Source: Pseudonocardia sediminis
GTDB lineage: Bacteria; Actinomycetota; Actinomycetes; Mycobacteriales; Pseudonocardiaceae
Direction: 5' to 3'
Assembly: GCF_004217185.1 (NCBI RefSeq)
Contig: NZ_SHKL01000001.1
Coordinates: forward strand, 2,850,001 to 2,914,000
DNA: 64,000 nucleotides
The notes under the pieces are model-generated. The model saw only the letters and a list, made by a program, of their open reading frames with translations. It was not told where the DNA came from and searched no databases. Of this stretch, positions 1 through 7,149 are shown in pieces. Each line of letters starts with the position of its first letter. Within the stretch, counting starts at the first letter, position 1. The position numbers were made by a program, and so were the translations under genes.

Positions 1-960
1 GTCGAAGTCGCTGCCGATCCCGACGTGGTCCACCCCCATGACCTCGCGGAGGTGGTCGAGGTGCCGCACGATGTCCGTGATCCCGACCGCGGGGCACGGA
101 TGTTCCCGCTCCCACTCGGCGACGGCGTCCTCGACCGGCGATCCTGTGTCCGCCGCGCCGGCCCGGAACGCCGTCCTGGCCTTCTCCCAGTTCCACAGAT
201 CCTCGCTGAGGAACTCGGGCAGGAACACGGCCATGACGATGCCGTTGCTCGATCGGACGCGGTGGAGCACGGCGTCCGGGACGTTCCGGGCGTGCCCGCA
301 CACGGCATGGGCCCCGGAATGGGAGAAGAACCCCGGCGCGCGCGTCACGTCGAGGACCGCGTGCATGGTCGCCTGTGAGGTGTGGGACAGGTCGGCGAGC
401 ATCCCGAGGTCGTTGAGCTCGGCCACGACCCGGCGTCCGAAGTCGCTCAGGCCGCCGGTGCCGACGACGTCGGCGCAGCTGTCGGCCCAGCCGGTGTTCC
501 GGGTGTGCGTCAGCGTCAGGTAGCGGGCTCCGAGCCGATGGAACAGACGCAGGACGTCGAGCGAGCCGAGGATCTGGTGCCCGCCCTCCACCCCGATCAG
601 CGACGCGATCCGGCCCTCGCCGTTGATCTTCTCGATGTCGTCGGCGGTGAGGGCCAGGGCGGTCCGGTCCGGGTAGAGCGCCTGGATGCGGTGGATCCCC
701 TCGAACTGTTCCAGCGTCCCGGTGGCCAGTGCCTCACCGGTCGCCGAGCACGGCATCCACACCGACCAGAACTGGGCTCCCACCCCGCCCGCCTCGAGCC
801 GGGGCAGGTCCGTCTGGAGCGCCTCGGGCTGCGCGACGGCGATGTCGAGCCTCCCGAAGTCCAGACCGGCCTGGTCGCGGATCTTCGAGATCATGTCGTT
901 GTGGCCGTCGATCAGCGGCGCTTCGGCGAGAAGCGATCGGATGCCGTCGCTGGCGGGCAA
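1..960 (-). CDS. Membrane dipeptidase (peptidase M19), 3' end cut by window edge
   Basis: This is a zinc dipeptidase of the renal/membrane dipeptidase family (M19), which hydrolyses dipeptides. Read on the minus strand it shows LIDGHNDM near the N-terminus (the H-x-D metal ligands), VEGGH, THTRNTGW and, close to the window edge, VDHVGIGSDFD, all hallmark M19 motifs. The reading frame runs off position 1, so the last part of the TIM barrel is missing here. The start is placed at TTG 960 because GGAGGA lies 11 bases upstream and no ATG or GTG in frame fits; the nearby ATG is out of frame. It lies behind the HPS gene but after a strong terminator, so it is probably transcribed separately. A link to processing of the PQQ precursor peptide is possible because pqqD and pqqE are close by, but that is inference only. 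Confidence 0.85.
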   Translation of the reverse strand, partial: MPASDGIRSLLAEAPLIDGHNDMISKIRDQAGLDFGRLDIAVAQPEALQTDLPRLEAGGVGAQFWSVWMPCSATGEALATGTLEQFEGIHRIQALYPDRTALALTADDIEKINGEGRIASLIGVEGGHQILGSLDVLRLFHRLGARYLTLTHTRNTGWADSCADVVGTGGLSDFGRRVVAELNDLGMLADLSHTSQATMHAVLDVTRAPGFFSHSGAHAVCGHARNVPDAVLHRVRSSNGIVMAVFLPEFLSEDLWNWEKARTAFRAGAADTGSPVEDAVAEWEREHPCPAVGITDIVRHLDHLREVMGVDHVGIGSDFD

Positions 961-1013
961 GGTCGTCTCATTCCTCCGGGATGCACCCGGATCGGCGGTC
1001 CCGGAACGGGAAG

Positions 1014-1056
1014 ACCGGCCGGAGCGGCCCGCGAACCGCGGGCCGCTCCGGCCGGT
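1014..1056. other. Perfect 20-bp hairpin
   Basis: Two perfectly complementary 20-base arms (1014-1033 and 1037-1056) flank a 3-base loop AAC. There is no T-run on either exit side. It lies between the dipeptidase start and the terminator of the upstream gene, so it may act as a second transcription barrier, an mRNA stem in the dipeptidase leader, or a protein-binding site. Confidence 0.7.
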
Positions 1057-1060
1057 GACG

Positions 1061-1098
1061 AAAAAATCGGAGGCCCGCCTCCCGGCGGACCTCCGATT
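1061..1098 (-). terminator. Intrinsic terminator after the HPS/84-aa gene pair
   Basis: A 15-base stem (1065-1079 with 1084-1098, one mismatch) has a 4-base loop and, in the minus-strand sense, runs into six T residues (A1061-A1066 on the plus strand). It starts two bases past the stop codon of the small gene at 1100, the expected layout of a rho-independent terminator. Confidence 0.88.
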
Positions 1099-1099
1099 C

Positions 1100-1354
1100 T
1101 CAGGGGTTATGGGGCCACAGTCTCGACTGTTCGGGGTGGTCGTCGTCGAGCAGCCGATGAGCCAGCGCGATCGCCTCGTTCGGATCGATCTGGTCGAAGG
1201 CGGGGTCCCCGTTGGAGAGGCCTTCGAACAGGTTCGCCAGTTCGTCCGCCGCGACGGGCGGCAGCTGGTCGTTCCGGCCGCAGACCACGTAGCGCAACCG
1301 GATCACGCCGGCGGCCTGCAGCATCAGGGCCGCATAGGTGTCCTTCGCGGCCAT
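1100..1354 (-). CDS. Hypothetical protein, 84 aa, behind HPS
   Basis: I do not recognise this family. The protein begins MAAKDTYAAL and contains LRYVVCGRNDQLPPVAADELANLF split by a helical segment, with an acidic stretch (DQIDPNEAI, LLDDDHPE) near the C-terminus. It has no signal peptide or membrane segment, so it should be cytoplasmic. The chosen ATG at 1354 follows the HPS stop codon by 43 bases; an upstream in-frame extension would overlap HPS and is proline/arginine-rich, typical of a shadow frame. It shares HPS's orientation and ends two bases before a strong terminator, so the two genes are probably one transcript. A role in formaldehyde metabolism is suggested only by position. Confidence 0.6.
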   Translation of the reverse strand: MAAKDTYAALMLQAAGVIRLRYVVCGRNDQLPPVAADELANLFEGLSNGDPAFDQIDPNEAIALAHRLLDDDHPEQSRLWPHNP

Positions 1355-1397
1355 CGTCGTCCGCCGGGATCCTCGGTCGTCCACGCCGGCTCTCCTC

Positions 1398-2027
1398 TCA
1401 GCTGGTGGCGCGCTTCTTGAGCTCGGCGGCGGCGGCACCGGGGTCCGAGGCGCCGTAGATGGCCCCACCCGCGACCGCGACCACCGCGCCGGCATCACGC
1501 ACCGACCCGATCGTGTCCGCCTTCACGCCACCGGCGATGGAGAACGGCACACCCGCGGCGCGACCGTCCTCGAGCAGCTGCTTGATCGTGTAACCCGGAC
1601 GCGCCTGCTCGTCGAGACCCGCGTGGATCTCCACGAAGTCCACACCCAGCTTCGCGACCTCCTGGATCCGCGCGACCCGCCCGTCGACGACACTGATCAT
1701 GTCCGCCACGACCTGCTTGCCGTACTTCTTCCCCGCCGCCACCGCACCACTGATGGTGTCGTTGTCGGCAGCACCCATCACCGTCACCAGGTCCGCGCCG
1801 GCCTCGAACGCCAGCGTCGCCTCCAGCTCACCGGCATCAGCGGTCTTCAGATCCGCGAACACCTGCTTGTCCGGGTGCGCCGCCTTGATCGCCGTCACCG
1901 CCGCGATACCCGCCGACTTCACCAACGGCGTACCCAGCTCGAGGATGTCCACGTGCTCGGCCACCTGACCCGCCAGCGTCAACGCCGACGGCAGATCCAA
2001 CACGTCCAGAGCAACCTGCAACTTCAC
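1398..2027 (-). CDS. hps: 3-hexulose-6-phosphate synthase
   Basis: The enzyme condenses formaldehyde with ribulose 5-phosphate to give hexulose 6-phosphate, the entry step of the ribulose monophosphate (RuMP) pathway. The 209-residue length matches single-domain HPS. The TIM-barrel motifs of the orotidine decarboxylase suprafamily are clear: VALDVLD at 5-11, ILELGTPL near 28, FADLKTADAGELE at 57-69, VEIHAGLDEQA and SIAGGVKADT. The start is GTG 2027, preceded by GAGGAG at good spacing; a longer frame upstream reads through an atypical leader and lacks a ribosome site. It diverges from pqqD and is followed by a small unknown gene and a terminator. No phosphohexuloisomerase is fused or adjacent, so that partner must be elsewhere. 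Confidence 0.93.
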   Translation of the reverse strand: MKLQVALDVLDLPSALTLAGQVAEHVDILELGTPLVKSAGIAAVTAIKAAHPDKQVFADLKTADAGELEATLAFEAGADLVTVMGAADNDTISGAVAAGKKYGKQVVADMISVVDGRVARIQEVAKLGVDFVEIHAGLDEQARPGYTIKQLLEDGRAAGVPFSIAGGVKADTIGSVRDAGAVVAVAGGAIYGASDPGAAAAELKKRATS

Positions 2028-2334
2028 AACAATCTCCTCACCACGAGCACTGCCAAGAGTCCCCACCACCATCACCGACCCCCACAGAAACCGGCAACAC
2101 CCGAGCACATCCGCAAAAACAATCCCCGGATACACACCACGAATAGCCACGAGCAATCCCCGGGTCCGGCGCCGGGCCGCTCATGACGGGCCGGTCACCG
2201 TTCGTCCGTGGTGTGCCCCCGATCGTTCGTGATCGCTTGCCAGGGCGTGACGGCAGTGAAGACAGTGGCCGAAAAGTGGATGACCGGGGTAGATCCTGCG
2301 GAGGGGCGCCATCAATGGAAAACGGCACGAGTTC
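2028..2334. promoter_or_regulatory. Divergent hps / pqqD control region with short leader ORF
   Basis: This 307-base gap separates the divergent hps and pqqD genes and must hold both promoters; I could not fix a -35/-10 pair. A short frame 2183-2338 ends with a 7-residue reading frame (ATG 2315, MENGTSS). That ATG has the best ribosome site here (GCGGAGGGG, about 2299-2305) and its TGA overlaps the pqqD ATG as ATGA. pqqD itself has no good Shine-Dalgarno sequence, so it may be translated by coupling to this leader. The leader frame has no tyrosine and lacks the E-x3-Y motif, so it is not pqqA. Confidence 0.45.
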
Positions 2335-2613
2335 ATGACGGACGGCGACGATCTGAGTGCCACCCCCCGGCTGGCGACCAAGGCGATGCTCAAGCACGAC
2401 CGCGTCCGGGACGTGGAGATGCTGCTGCTGCCCGAGCGGGTCGTGCTCCTCAACATGTCCAGCGCCGCGATCCTGGGCCTGTGTGACGGCAACCGGACGG
2501 TGCGGCAGCTGGTCGACCGGCTCGAGGAGGAGTTCGACGCGACCGACCTGACGGACGACGTCATGTCCTTCCTCCGGGACGCCCGCGGGCGTGGTTGGGT
2601 CGTGGTCTCGTGA
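2335..2613 (+). CDS. pqqD: PQQ biosynthesis peptide chaperone PqqD
   Basis: PqqD is a small winged-helix RiPP-recognition protein that binds the precursor peptide PqqA and presents it to the radical SAM enzyme PqqE. The 92 residues fit the family (about 90). The diagnostic block LLLPERVVLLNMSSAAIL followed by GLCDGNRTVRQLVDRLE and a C-terminal DVMSFLRDARGRGWV is present. Its stop overlaps the GTG start of pqqE (GTGA), the usual tight D-E pairing. The ATG at 2335 overlaps the stop of a 7-codon leader, suggesting coupled translation. No pqqA, pqqB or pqqC lies beside it, although the canonical order is ABCDE. The rest of the pathway must be outside the window or elsewhere in the genome. Confidence 0.88.
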   Translation: MTDGDDLSATPRLATKAMLKHDRVRDVEMLLLPERVVLLNMSSAAILGLCDGNRTVRQLVDRLEEEFDATDLTDDVMSFLRDARGRGWVVVS

Positions 2614-3719
2614 ACGTGACTCCGCAGCCCTACGGCCTGCTGGCCGAGGTCACCCACCGGTGCCCACTGCACTGCGTCTACTGCTCGAACCCGTTGGCGC
2701 TGCTCGAACGCCAGGACGAGCTCGGGGTCGAGGACTGGCTGCGCGTGCTCGGCCAGGCCGCGGATCTCGGTGTCCTGCAGGTCCACCTCTCGGGCGGGGA
2801 GCCACTCGTCCGCGGCGACCTGGAGACGCTGGTCGCCGAGTGCCGACGCCTGGGCATGTACACCAACCTGATCACCAGCGGGCTCGGGCTCACGGAGAGC
2901 AGGGCGGAGTCACTGGTCGCCGCAGGACTCAACAGCGCCCAGCTGAGCATCCAGGGCGACACCGCCGAGTCGACGAACCTGGTCGCGGCGAGCAAGCGGT
3001 TCGACAAGAAGGAGGCGGCCGCGCGCATCATCCGCGACGCCGGGCTGCCGTTGAACATGAACGTCGTCCTGCACCGGCTGAACCTGTCGCGGCTGGACGC
3101 GATCATCGACGTCTGCGCGCGGTGGGGCGCCGAACGCCTGGAGCTCGCCAACACCCAGTACTACGGCTGGGCGCTGCGCAACCGTGACCAGCTCATGCCC
3201 GGCAAGGCCCAGCTGGACGACGCGGTCGCGGTCTACCAGCGGCGGAAGGCCGAGCTGGCCGAGCAGATGGAGATGCTCTGGATCCTCCCGGACTACTACG
3301 AGCCCTATCCCAAGCCGTGCATGGGTGGCTGGGCGCAGACGGCGCTGACCGTCGCTCCGGACGGCGTCGTGTACCCGTGCCCGGTCGCCGCGGAGATCAC
3401 CACGATGGAGTTCGCCTCGGTGCGGGAGCACGACCTCGGATGGATCTGGGCGAAGTCCCCCGCCTTCGAGGCGTACCGGGGCACGGAGTGGATGCCCGAC
3501 CCGTGCCGCAGCTGCTCGCGCAAGGAGATCGACTTCGGTGGCTGCCGTTGCCAGGCCTTCGCGTTGACCGGCGACGCGGGACGCACCGACCCGGTCTGCC
3601 AGCACTCGCCGGACCACCACCTCGTGACCGACGCGCTGGTCCGGGCCAACCAGGACGATCGCGGGGCCGACGGGCAGCTCGTCCACCGCCGGCCGACGGT
3701 GACGACACCGGGACGGTGA
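2610..3719 (+). CDS. pqqE: PQQ biosynthesis radical SAM enzyme PqqE
   Basis: PqqE is the radical SAM/SPASM enzyme that makes the glutamate-tyrosine carbon-carbon crosslink in PqqA, the first committed step of pyrroloquinoline quinone synthesis. With GTG 2610 as start the protein has 369 residues, close to family size. The iron-sulfur motif C-x3-C-x2-C is at Cys18, Cys22 and Cys25 within THRCPLHCVYCSNP, a typical PqqE signature. The HLSGGEPL segment and the C-terminal SPASM cysteines (CMGGW, YPCPV, CRSCS, GGCRCQ, PVCQHS) are all present. A TTG 15 bases upstream would extend it but the GTGA overlap with pqqD is the likelier start. The last 30 or so residues after HSPDHHLV are a poorly conserved tail. 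Confidence 0.93.
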   Translation: MNVTPQPYGLLAEVTHRCPLHCVYCSNPLALLERQDELGVEDWLRVLGQAADLGVLQVHLSGGEPLVRGDLETLVAECRRLGMYTNLITSGLGLTESRAESLVAAGLNSAQLSIQGDTAESTNLVAASKRFDKKEAAARIIRDAGLPLNMNVVLHRLNLSRLDAIIDVCARWGAERLELANTQYYGWALRNRDQLMPGKAQLDDAVAVYQRRKAELAEQMEMLWILPDYYEPYPKPCMGGWAQTALTVAPDGVVYPCPVAAEITTMEFASVREHDLGWIWAKSPAFEAYRGTEWMPDPCRSCSRKEIDFGGCRCQAFALTGDAGRTDPVCQHSPDHHLVTDALVRANQDDRGADGQLVHRRPTVTTPGR

Positions 3720-3861
3720 CCGGTGCGGCCGGCACCGCGGTGACGGTGGGCCGGACGAACGGCGGGCCGGCGGTGACGAACGGCGGCTACGGCGTCACGA
3801 GAGGGAATGTGAACGCCGTCACCGCTGATCATTCGGAAACCGCCCCGTAGATGGCCCGACA

Positions 3862-3887
3862 CACGCCGTTCATGCGCGAACGGCGTG
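3862..3887. other. 10-bp hairpin after pqqE
   Basis: Perfect 10-base arms (3862-3871 and 3878-3887) flank a 6-base loop. No T-run follows. It lies between pqqE and the LysR gene and could be a weak terminator or a regulator site. About 25 bases on, GTTGCAAC (3911-3918), a palindrome followed by GCGTTGC, could belong to a LysR-type site ahead of the regulator gene. Confidence 0.45.
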
Positions 3888-3981
3888 CGTTCGTATCCGG
3901 CGGCTTGACCGTTGCAACACGCGTTGCGCAGGCTCGGTGGGTACCGCGATCCGAAAGGGTCAGCGCGAGAGGGTGAAATCA

Positions 3982-5025
3982 ATGGTGCTTCCGTCCAAAA
4001 TGCCTCAGCTCGCCGACCTCGATCTGCTGCTGTCGGTCGAAAGTTACGGCAGTGTGGGAAAGGCCGCGCAGGCGCACAGCCTTTCCCAGCCGGCTGCCAG
4101 CACTCGGATCAGCGCGATGGAACGGCGGCTCGGCCTCCGGTTGTTGGAGCGCTCGCCCACCGGTTCGAAGCTCACCGAGGACGGCGAGATGTTGGCCAAG
4201 TACGCCCGCAACGTGATGCAGGCGGCGCGTGAGCTGCTGGAGTTCGGCTCCAGCGCGCGGTCCTCCGAGGTGCGACGGCTCCGGGTCGCCGGCAGCCCGG
4301 GGATCTCCGAGCATCTCATCCCCGAGTGGCTCAACCGTTCGGGTTTCTCGTTCGGCGAAGCACGGGTCGAGGTGCAGACCGGCGGCGTCGACGAGCTGCG
4401 CCAGTCGATCCTGGCGGGCCACGTGGACCTCGCGTTCATCGACGGTTGGTGCCAGTCGGGAAATCAAGGGGGGCAACAGCATCGCGATGGACTGGTGGCC
4501 CGGTACATCTGTGACGACGAGCTGGCCGTCGTGGTCGGCTCGGGTCACCCGTGGGCGATGCGGAGCACCCCTCTGACGGTGTCGGAGCTGGCGGCCGCGC
4601 CCCTGGCTCTGCGCGAGCGCGGCTCCGGGCTCCGCGAGTTCACCGACGAGTTGCTGGGGGCCGCGGACACCGGTCGGGGCTACCTCGAGCTGCCGTCCAC
4701 CAGCGCGATCAAGCAGGCGGTGACGACCAGCCGGCGGGCGACGGTGCTGAACGTCTCCACCGTGCGGGCCGAGCTCGCGGAAGGGCGGCTGCATCTGGTG
4801 GCCGTCGACCAGGAGATGCCCGCCAGGTCCATCCATGCGACCTGGAGCGAGTCCCGGGGCCTTCCGAGATATGCGGCGGAGCTGGTGGAGATCGCCGCCT
4901 CGAAGGGTTCCTCGGTACCCGTCATCGGGCCGGGCCAGAAATCCAGACAGGCCGTTTCGCGCAAGCGCGTGGGATCACGGCCACGCACATCCATGGCGAT
5001 CGACGCCCACGAGGCGATCGCATGA
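3982..5025 (+). CDS. LysR-family transcriptional regulator
   Basis: The N-terminal winged helix-turn-helix is clear: LADLDLLLSVESYGSVGKAA, then SLSQPAASTRISAMERRLG and LLERSPTGSKLTEDG, followed by a long periplasmic-binding-protein-like effector domain to residue 347. ATG 3982 is chosen because GAGAGGG precedes it at good spacing; a GTG 45 bases upstream is less likely. LysR regulators are usually activators of nearby or divergent genes and respond to a pathway metabolite. Its stop TGA overlaps an ATG in frame with the aldolase gene, so the two are cotranscribed. This suggests control of the aldolase/GlpX genes and perhaps of hps and pqqDE, like CbbR for carbon fixation genes, but the effector is unknown. 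Confidence 0.88.
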   Translation: MVLPSKMPQLADLDLLLSVESYGSVGKAAQAHSLSQPAASTRISAMERRLGLRLLERSPTGSKLTEDGEMLAKYARNVMQAARELLEFGSSARSSEVRRLRVAGSPGISEHLIPEWLNRSGFSFGEARVEVQTGGVDELRQSILAGHVDLAFIDGWCQSGNQGGQQHRDGLVARYICDDELAVVVGSGHPWAMRSTPLTVSELAAAPLALRERGSGLREFTDELLGAADTGRGYLELPSTSAIKQAVTTSRRATVLNVSTVRAELAEGRLHLVAVDQEMPARSIHATWSESRGLPRYAAELVEIAASKGSSVPVIGPGQKSRQAVSRKRVGSRPRTSMAIDAHEAIA

Positions 5026-5063
5026 CTGTCGAATCCGTAGCGACCACAGGAGAATCAACGACG

Positions 5064-6041
5064 ATGTCAGCTCTGAACAAGATCGCACAGACTCTCGTGT
5101 CCAACCGGCGTGGCATTCTCGCCGCCGACGAGAGCATCGGGACGATGTCGGCCAGGCTGGAGGGCGTCGGCGTCGAGCCGAGCGCGGAGAGCCGCCGGGT
5201 GTACCGGGAGCTGATCGTCACCACCCCGAAGCTCGCCGAGTCGATCAGCGGGGTCATCCTCGCCGACGAGACCTTCTACCAGAAGCTGGACAACGGGCGT
5301 ACGTTCCCGGAGTACCTGCAGGACATCGGGATCCTGGCCGGGATCAAGGTCGACACCGGGGCGAAGCCGCTGGCCGGATCCCCGGACGAGAAGATCACCG
5401 AGGGCCTGGACGGGCTGCGGGAGCGGGTCGCGGACTACGTGCGGCTCGGCGCGACGTTCGCCAAGTGGCGTGCGGTGATCACGATCGGCGACGACATGCC
5501 GTCGGAGCGTGCGGTGCACGCGAACGCGCACGCGCTCGCGCGCTACGCCGGCCTCTGCCAGGAGGGTGGCCTGGTGCCGATCGTGGAGCCCGAGGTGCTC
5601 ATGGACGGCTCCCACTCGCTGGCGACCTGCCGGGAGGTGACGACCTCCGTGCTCAAGACGGTGTTCGCCGAGCTCGAGCTCATGAAGGTGGAGCTGGACG
5701 GCATCGTCCTCAAGCCCAACATGGTGGTCGCCGGGACCGGCAGCGGGGAGCAGCCCTCGGTGGAGGACGTCGCCACCGCCACGGTGGAGTCGCTGCGGGA
5801 GGCCGTGCCCTCCTCCGTCCCGGGGATCTCCTTCCTCTCCGGTGGACAGGACCCGGAGGTGGCCACGCACCACCTCGGGGCGATGCAGAAGCTCGACCCG
5901 CTGCCCTGGGAGCTCACGTACTCGTTCGGCCGGGCCCTGGTCGGGCCGGCGCTCGAGGCGTGGCGGGGTGACGAGAACAACCGGGCCGCCGGGCAGGAGG
6001 CGCTGTCCGTGCGAGCCGTCGCCAACGCCGCCGCGCGCTGA
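5064..6041 (+). CDS. Class I fructose-bisphosphate aldolase
   Basis: This Schiff-base aldolase interconverts fructose 1,6-bisphosphate with dihydroxyacetone phosphate and glyceraldehyde 3-phosphate; it can also act on sedoheptulose 1,7-bisphosphate. Conserved blocks include RRGILAADESIGTM (15-28), ADETFYQKLDNG, GIKVDTGAKPL, TFAKWRAV (Lys134), PIVEPEVL and LDGIVLKPNMV with the Schiff-base Lys217. At 325 residues it is near the family length. ATG 5064 has AGGAGA upstream; ATG 5022, 14 codons earlier and overlapping the LysR stop, is the alternative. Most actinomycetes use a class II aldolase, so a class I enzyme beside HPS fits a dedicated RuMP-cycle role (inference). A hairpin terminator follows the stop. 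Confidence 0.93.
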   Translation: MSALNKIAQTLVSNRRGILAADESIGTMSARLEGVGVEPSAESRRVYRELIVTTPKLAESISGVILADETFYQKLDNGRTFPEYLQDIGILAGIKVDTGAKPLAGSPDEKITEGLDGLRERVADYVRLGATFAKWRAVITIGDDMPSERAVHANAHALARYAGLCQEGGLVPIVEPEVLMDGSHSLATCREVTTSVLKTVFAELELMKVELDGIVLKPNMVVAGTGSGEQPSVEDVATATVESLREAVPSSVPGISFLSGGQDPEVATHHLGAMQKLDPLPWELTYSFGRALVGPALEAWRGDENNRAAGQEALSVRAVANAAAR

Positions 6042-6052
6042 GCGATCGACCT

Positions 6053-6095
6053 GTCGAGGGCGGCCGGATCTGCCGGGAGCCCGGCCGCCCTCGAC
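6053..6095 (+). terminator. Hairpin after the aldolase gene
   Basis: A 15-base perfect stem (6053-6067 with 6081-6095) and a 13-base loop start 12 bases after the aldolase stop and are followed by TTCCCCC. Without a real T-run it may only attenuate readthrough into the glpX-like gene. Confidence 0.65.
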
Positions 6096-6138
6096 TTCCC
6101 CCGCTCGTGTCCCGGCCCGCTCGAGTGGATCGAGAGTG

Positions 6139-7080
6139 ATGAGTACTCAGGAACGGTTCGCCACCGGGTTGTCCGGAGGGTCCGACGAGGATCTGGCGCT
6201 GGAGCTCGTGCGGGTGACCGAGGCCGCGGCGCTCGCGGCCGGCCGGTGGGTCGGGCGCGGTGAGCGCAACAGCGGCCGGGCCGCCGCCACCATCGCGTTG
6301 GACGAGCACCTCACGTCCGTGCCCGTGCGCGGCACCGTGGTGATCGGTGCGGGCGAGCTCGACGGCGGGACCGCCCTCTGCACGGGTGACGAGGTCGGGT
6401 TCGGCGACGGGCCGGTGTGCGACGTCGCGATCGGTGTGGGCCACGGCGCCCGGACCCCGGTCAACGACGTGCCGAACTCCCTGACCGCGGTCGTCGTGGC
6501 CGAGCCCGGGGTGCTGTACGCGCCGCCGCCGGCCGTCGTGGTGGAGAAACTGGCCGTCGGCTCCGACTGTGCCGACGTCGTGGACGTCACCCGGCCCGTC
6601 GCCGAGAACGTGCGCGCGGTCGCCGCGGCCAAGGGGATGCGGGCGTCGGACGTGGTGGTCGCCGTCCTCGACCGGCCGCGCCACCGGGTGCTCGTGGACG
6701 AGATCCGCGCCGCCGGTGCGCGGGTCCACGTGCTGCAGGGGGGTGACGTCGCGGGGGCGATCGCCGCGGCACGTCCGGAGAGCTCGGTCGACATGCTGCT
6801 GGGAACCGGGGGAGCGGAGGCGGGGACGATCGCCGCGGCCGCCCTGTCCTGCCTGGGCGGGTCCCTGCAGGTCCGGTTGCGGTGCGGACGCCTCGACGAG
6901 GTCCTCCACACCGGCGACCTGGTGCGCGACGGCCGCGTCCTGTTCTGCGCGACCGGGGTGACCACCAGCGAGCTGCTGCGCGGTGTCCGGAACCGCTCGG
7001 GTCGCCTCACCACGGAGTCCATGGTGCTGTGCTCGTCGCCGGACACGGTGCGGATGGTCAGGTCCGAACACCGGTTCTGA
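6139..7080 (+). CDS. GlpX-like (class II fructose-1,6-bisphosphatase family) protein with altered metal site
   Basis: The protein aligns by eye with GlpX from end to end: an N-terminal ELVRVTEAAALAAGRWVGRGERN block, VVIGAGELD, VVVAEPGVLYAPPPAVVVEKLAVG, LLGTGGAEAGTIAAAALSCLGG (split), and C-terminal CATGVTTSELLRGVR. Normal class II enzymes bind metal through an Asp in GDK-x-AADGAAVDAMR, a Glu in GEGE-x-DEAP and the DP-[IL]-[DE]-GT loop. Here the first is NSGRAAATIALDE, and the last is replaced by IGVGHGARTPVND. It may therefore be a divergent bisphosphatase, perhaps for sedoheptulose bisphosphate, or inactive. ATG 6139 gives 313 residues. It follows the aldolase gene, separated by a hairpin. 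Confidence 0.75.
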   Translation: MSTQERFATGLSGGSDEDLALELVRVTEAAALAAGRWVGRGERNSGRAAATIALDEHLTSVPVRGTVVIGAGELDGGTALCTGDEVGFGDGPVCDVAIGVGHGARTPVNDVPNSLTAVVVAEPGVLYAPPPAVVVEKLAVGSDCADVVDVTRPVAENVRAVAAAKGMRASDVVVAVLDRPRHRVLVDEIRAAGARVHVLQGGDVAGAIAAARPESSVDMLLGTGGAEAGTIAAAALSCLGGSLQVRLRCGRLDEVLHTGDLVRDGRVLFCATGVTTSELLRGVRNRSGRLTTESMVLCSSPDTVRMVRSEHRF

Positions 7081-7149
7081 TCCCTCGGGCGAGCCCGGGG
7101 GAGTGCCCCGACCCGGCGACCCGGGCTGCGTGGTCGTGCTCGCCGCGGC

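Noticed and set aside
2183..2338. 52-codon frame upstream of pqqD as pqqA
   Set aside because: It has no tyrosine and no E-x3-Y motif, so it cannot supply the PQQ backbone.
4551..5063. Long 5' extension of the aldolase frame
   Set aside because: It overlaps the LysR gene in another frame; homology to class I aldolase begins only at about 5064.
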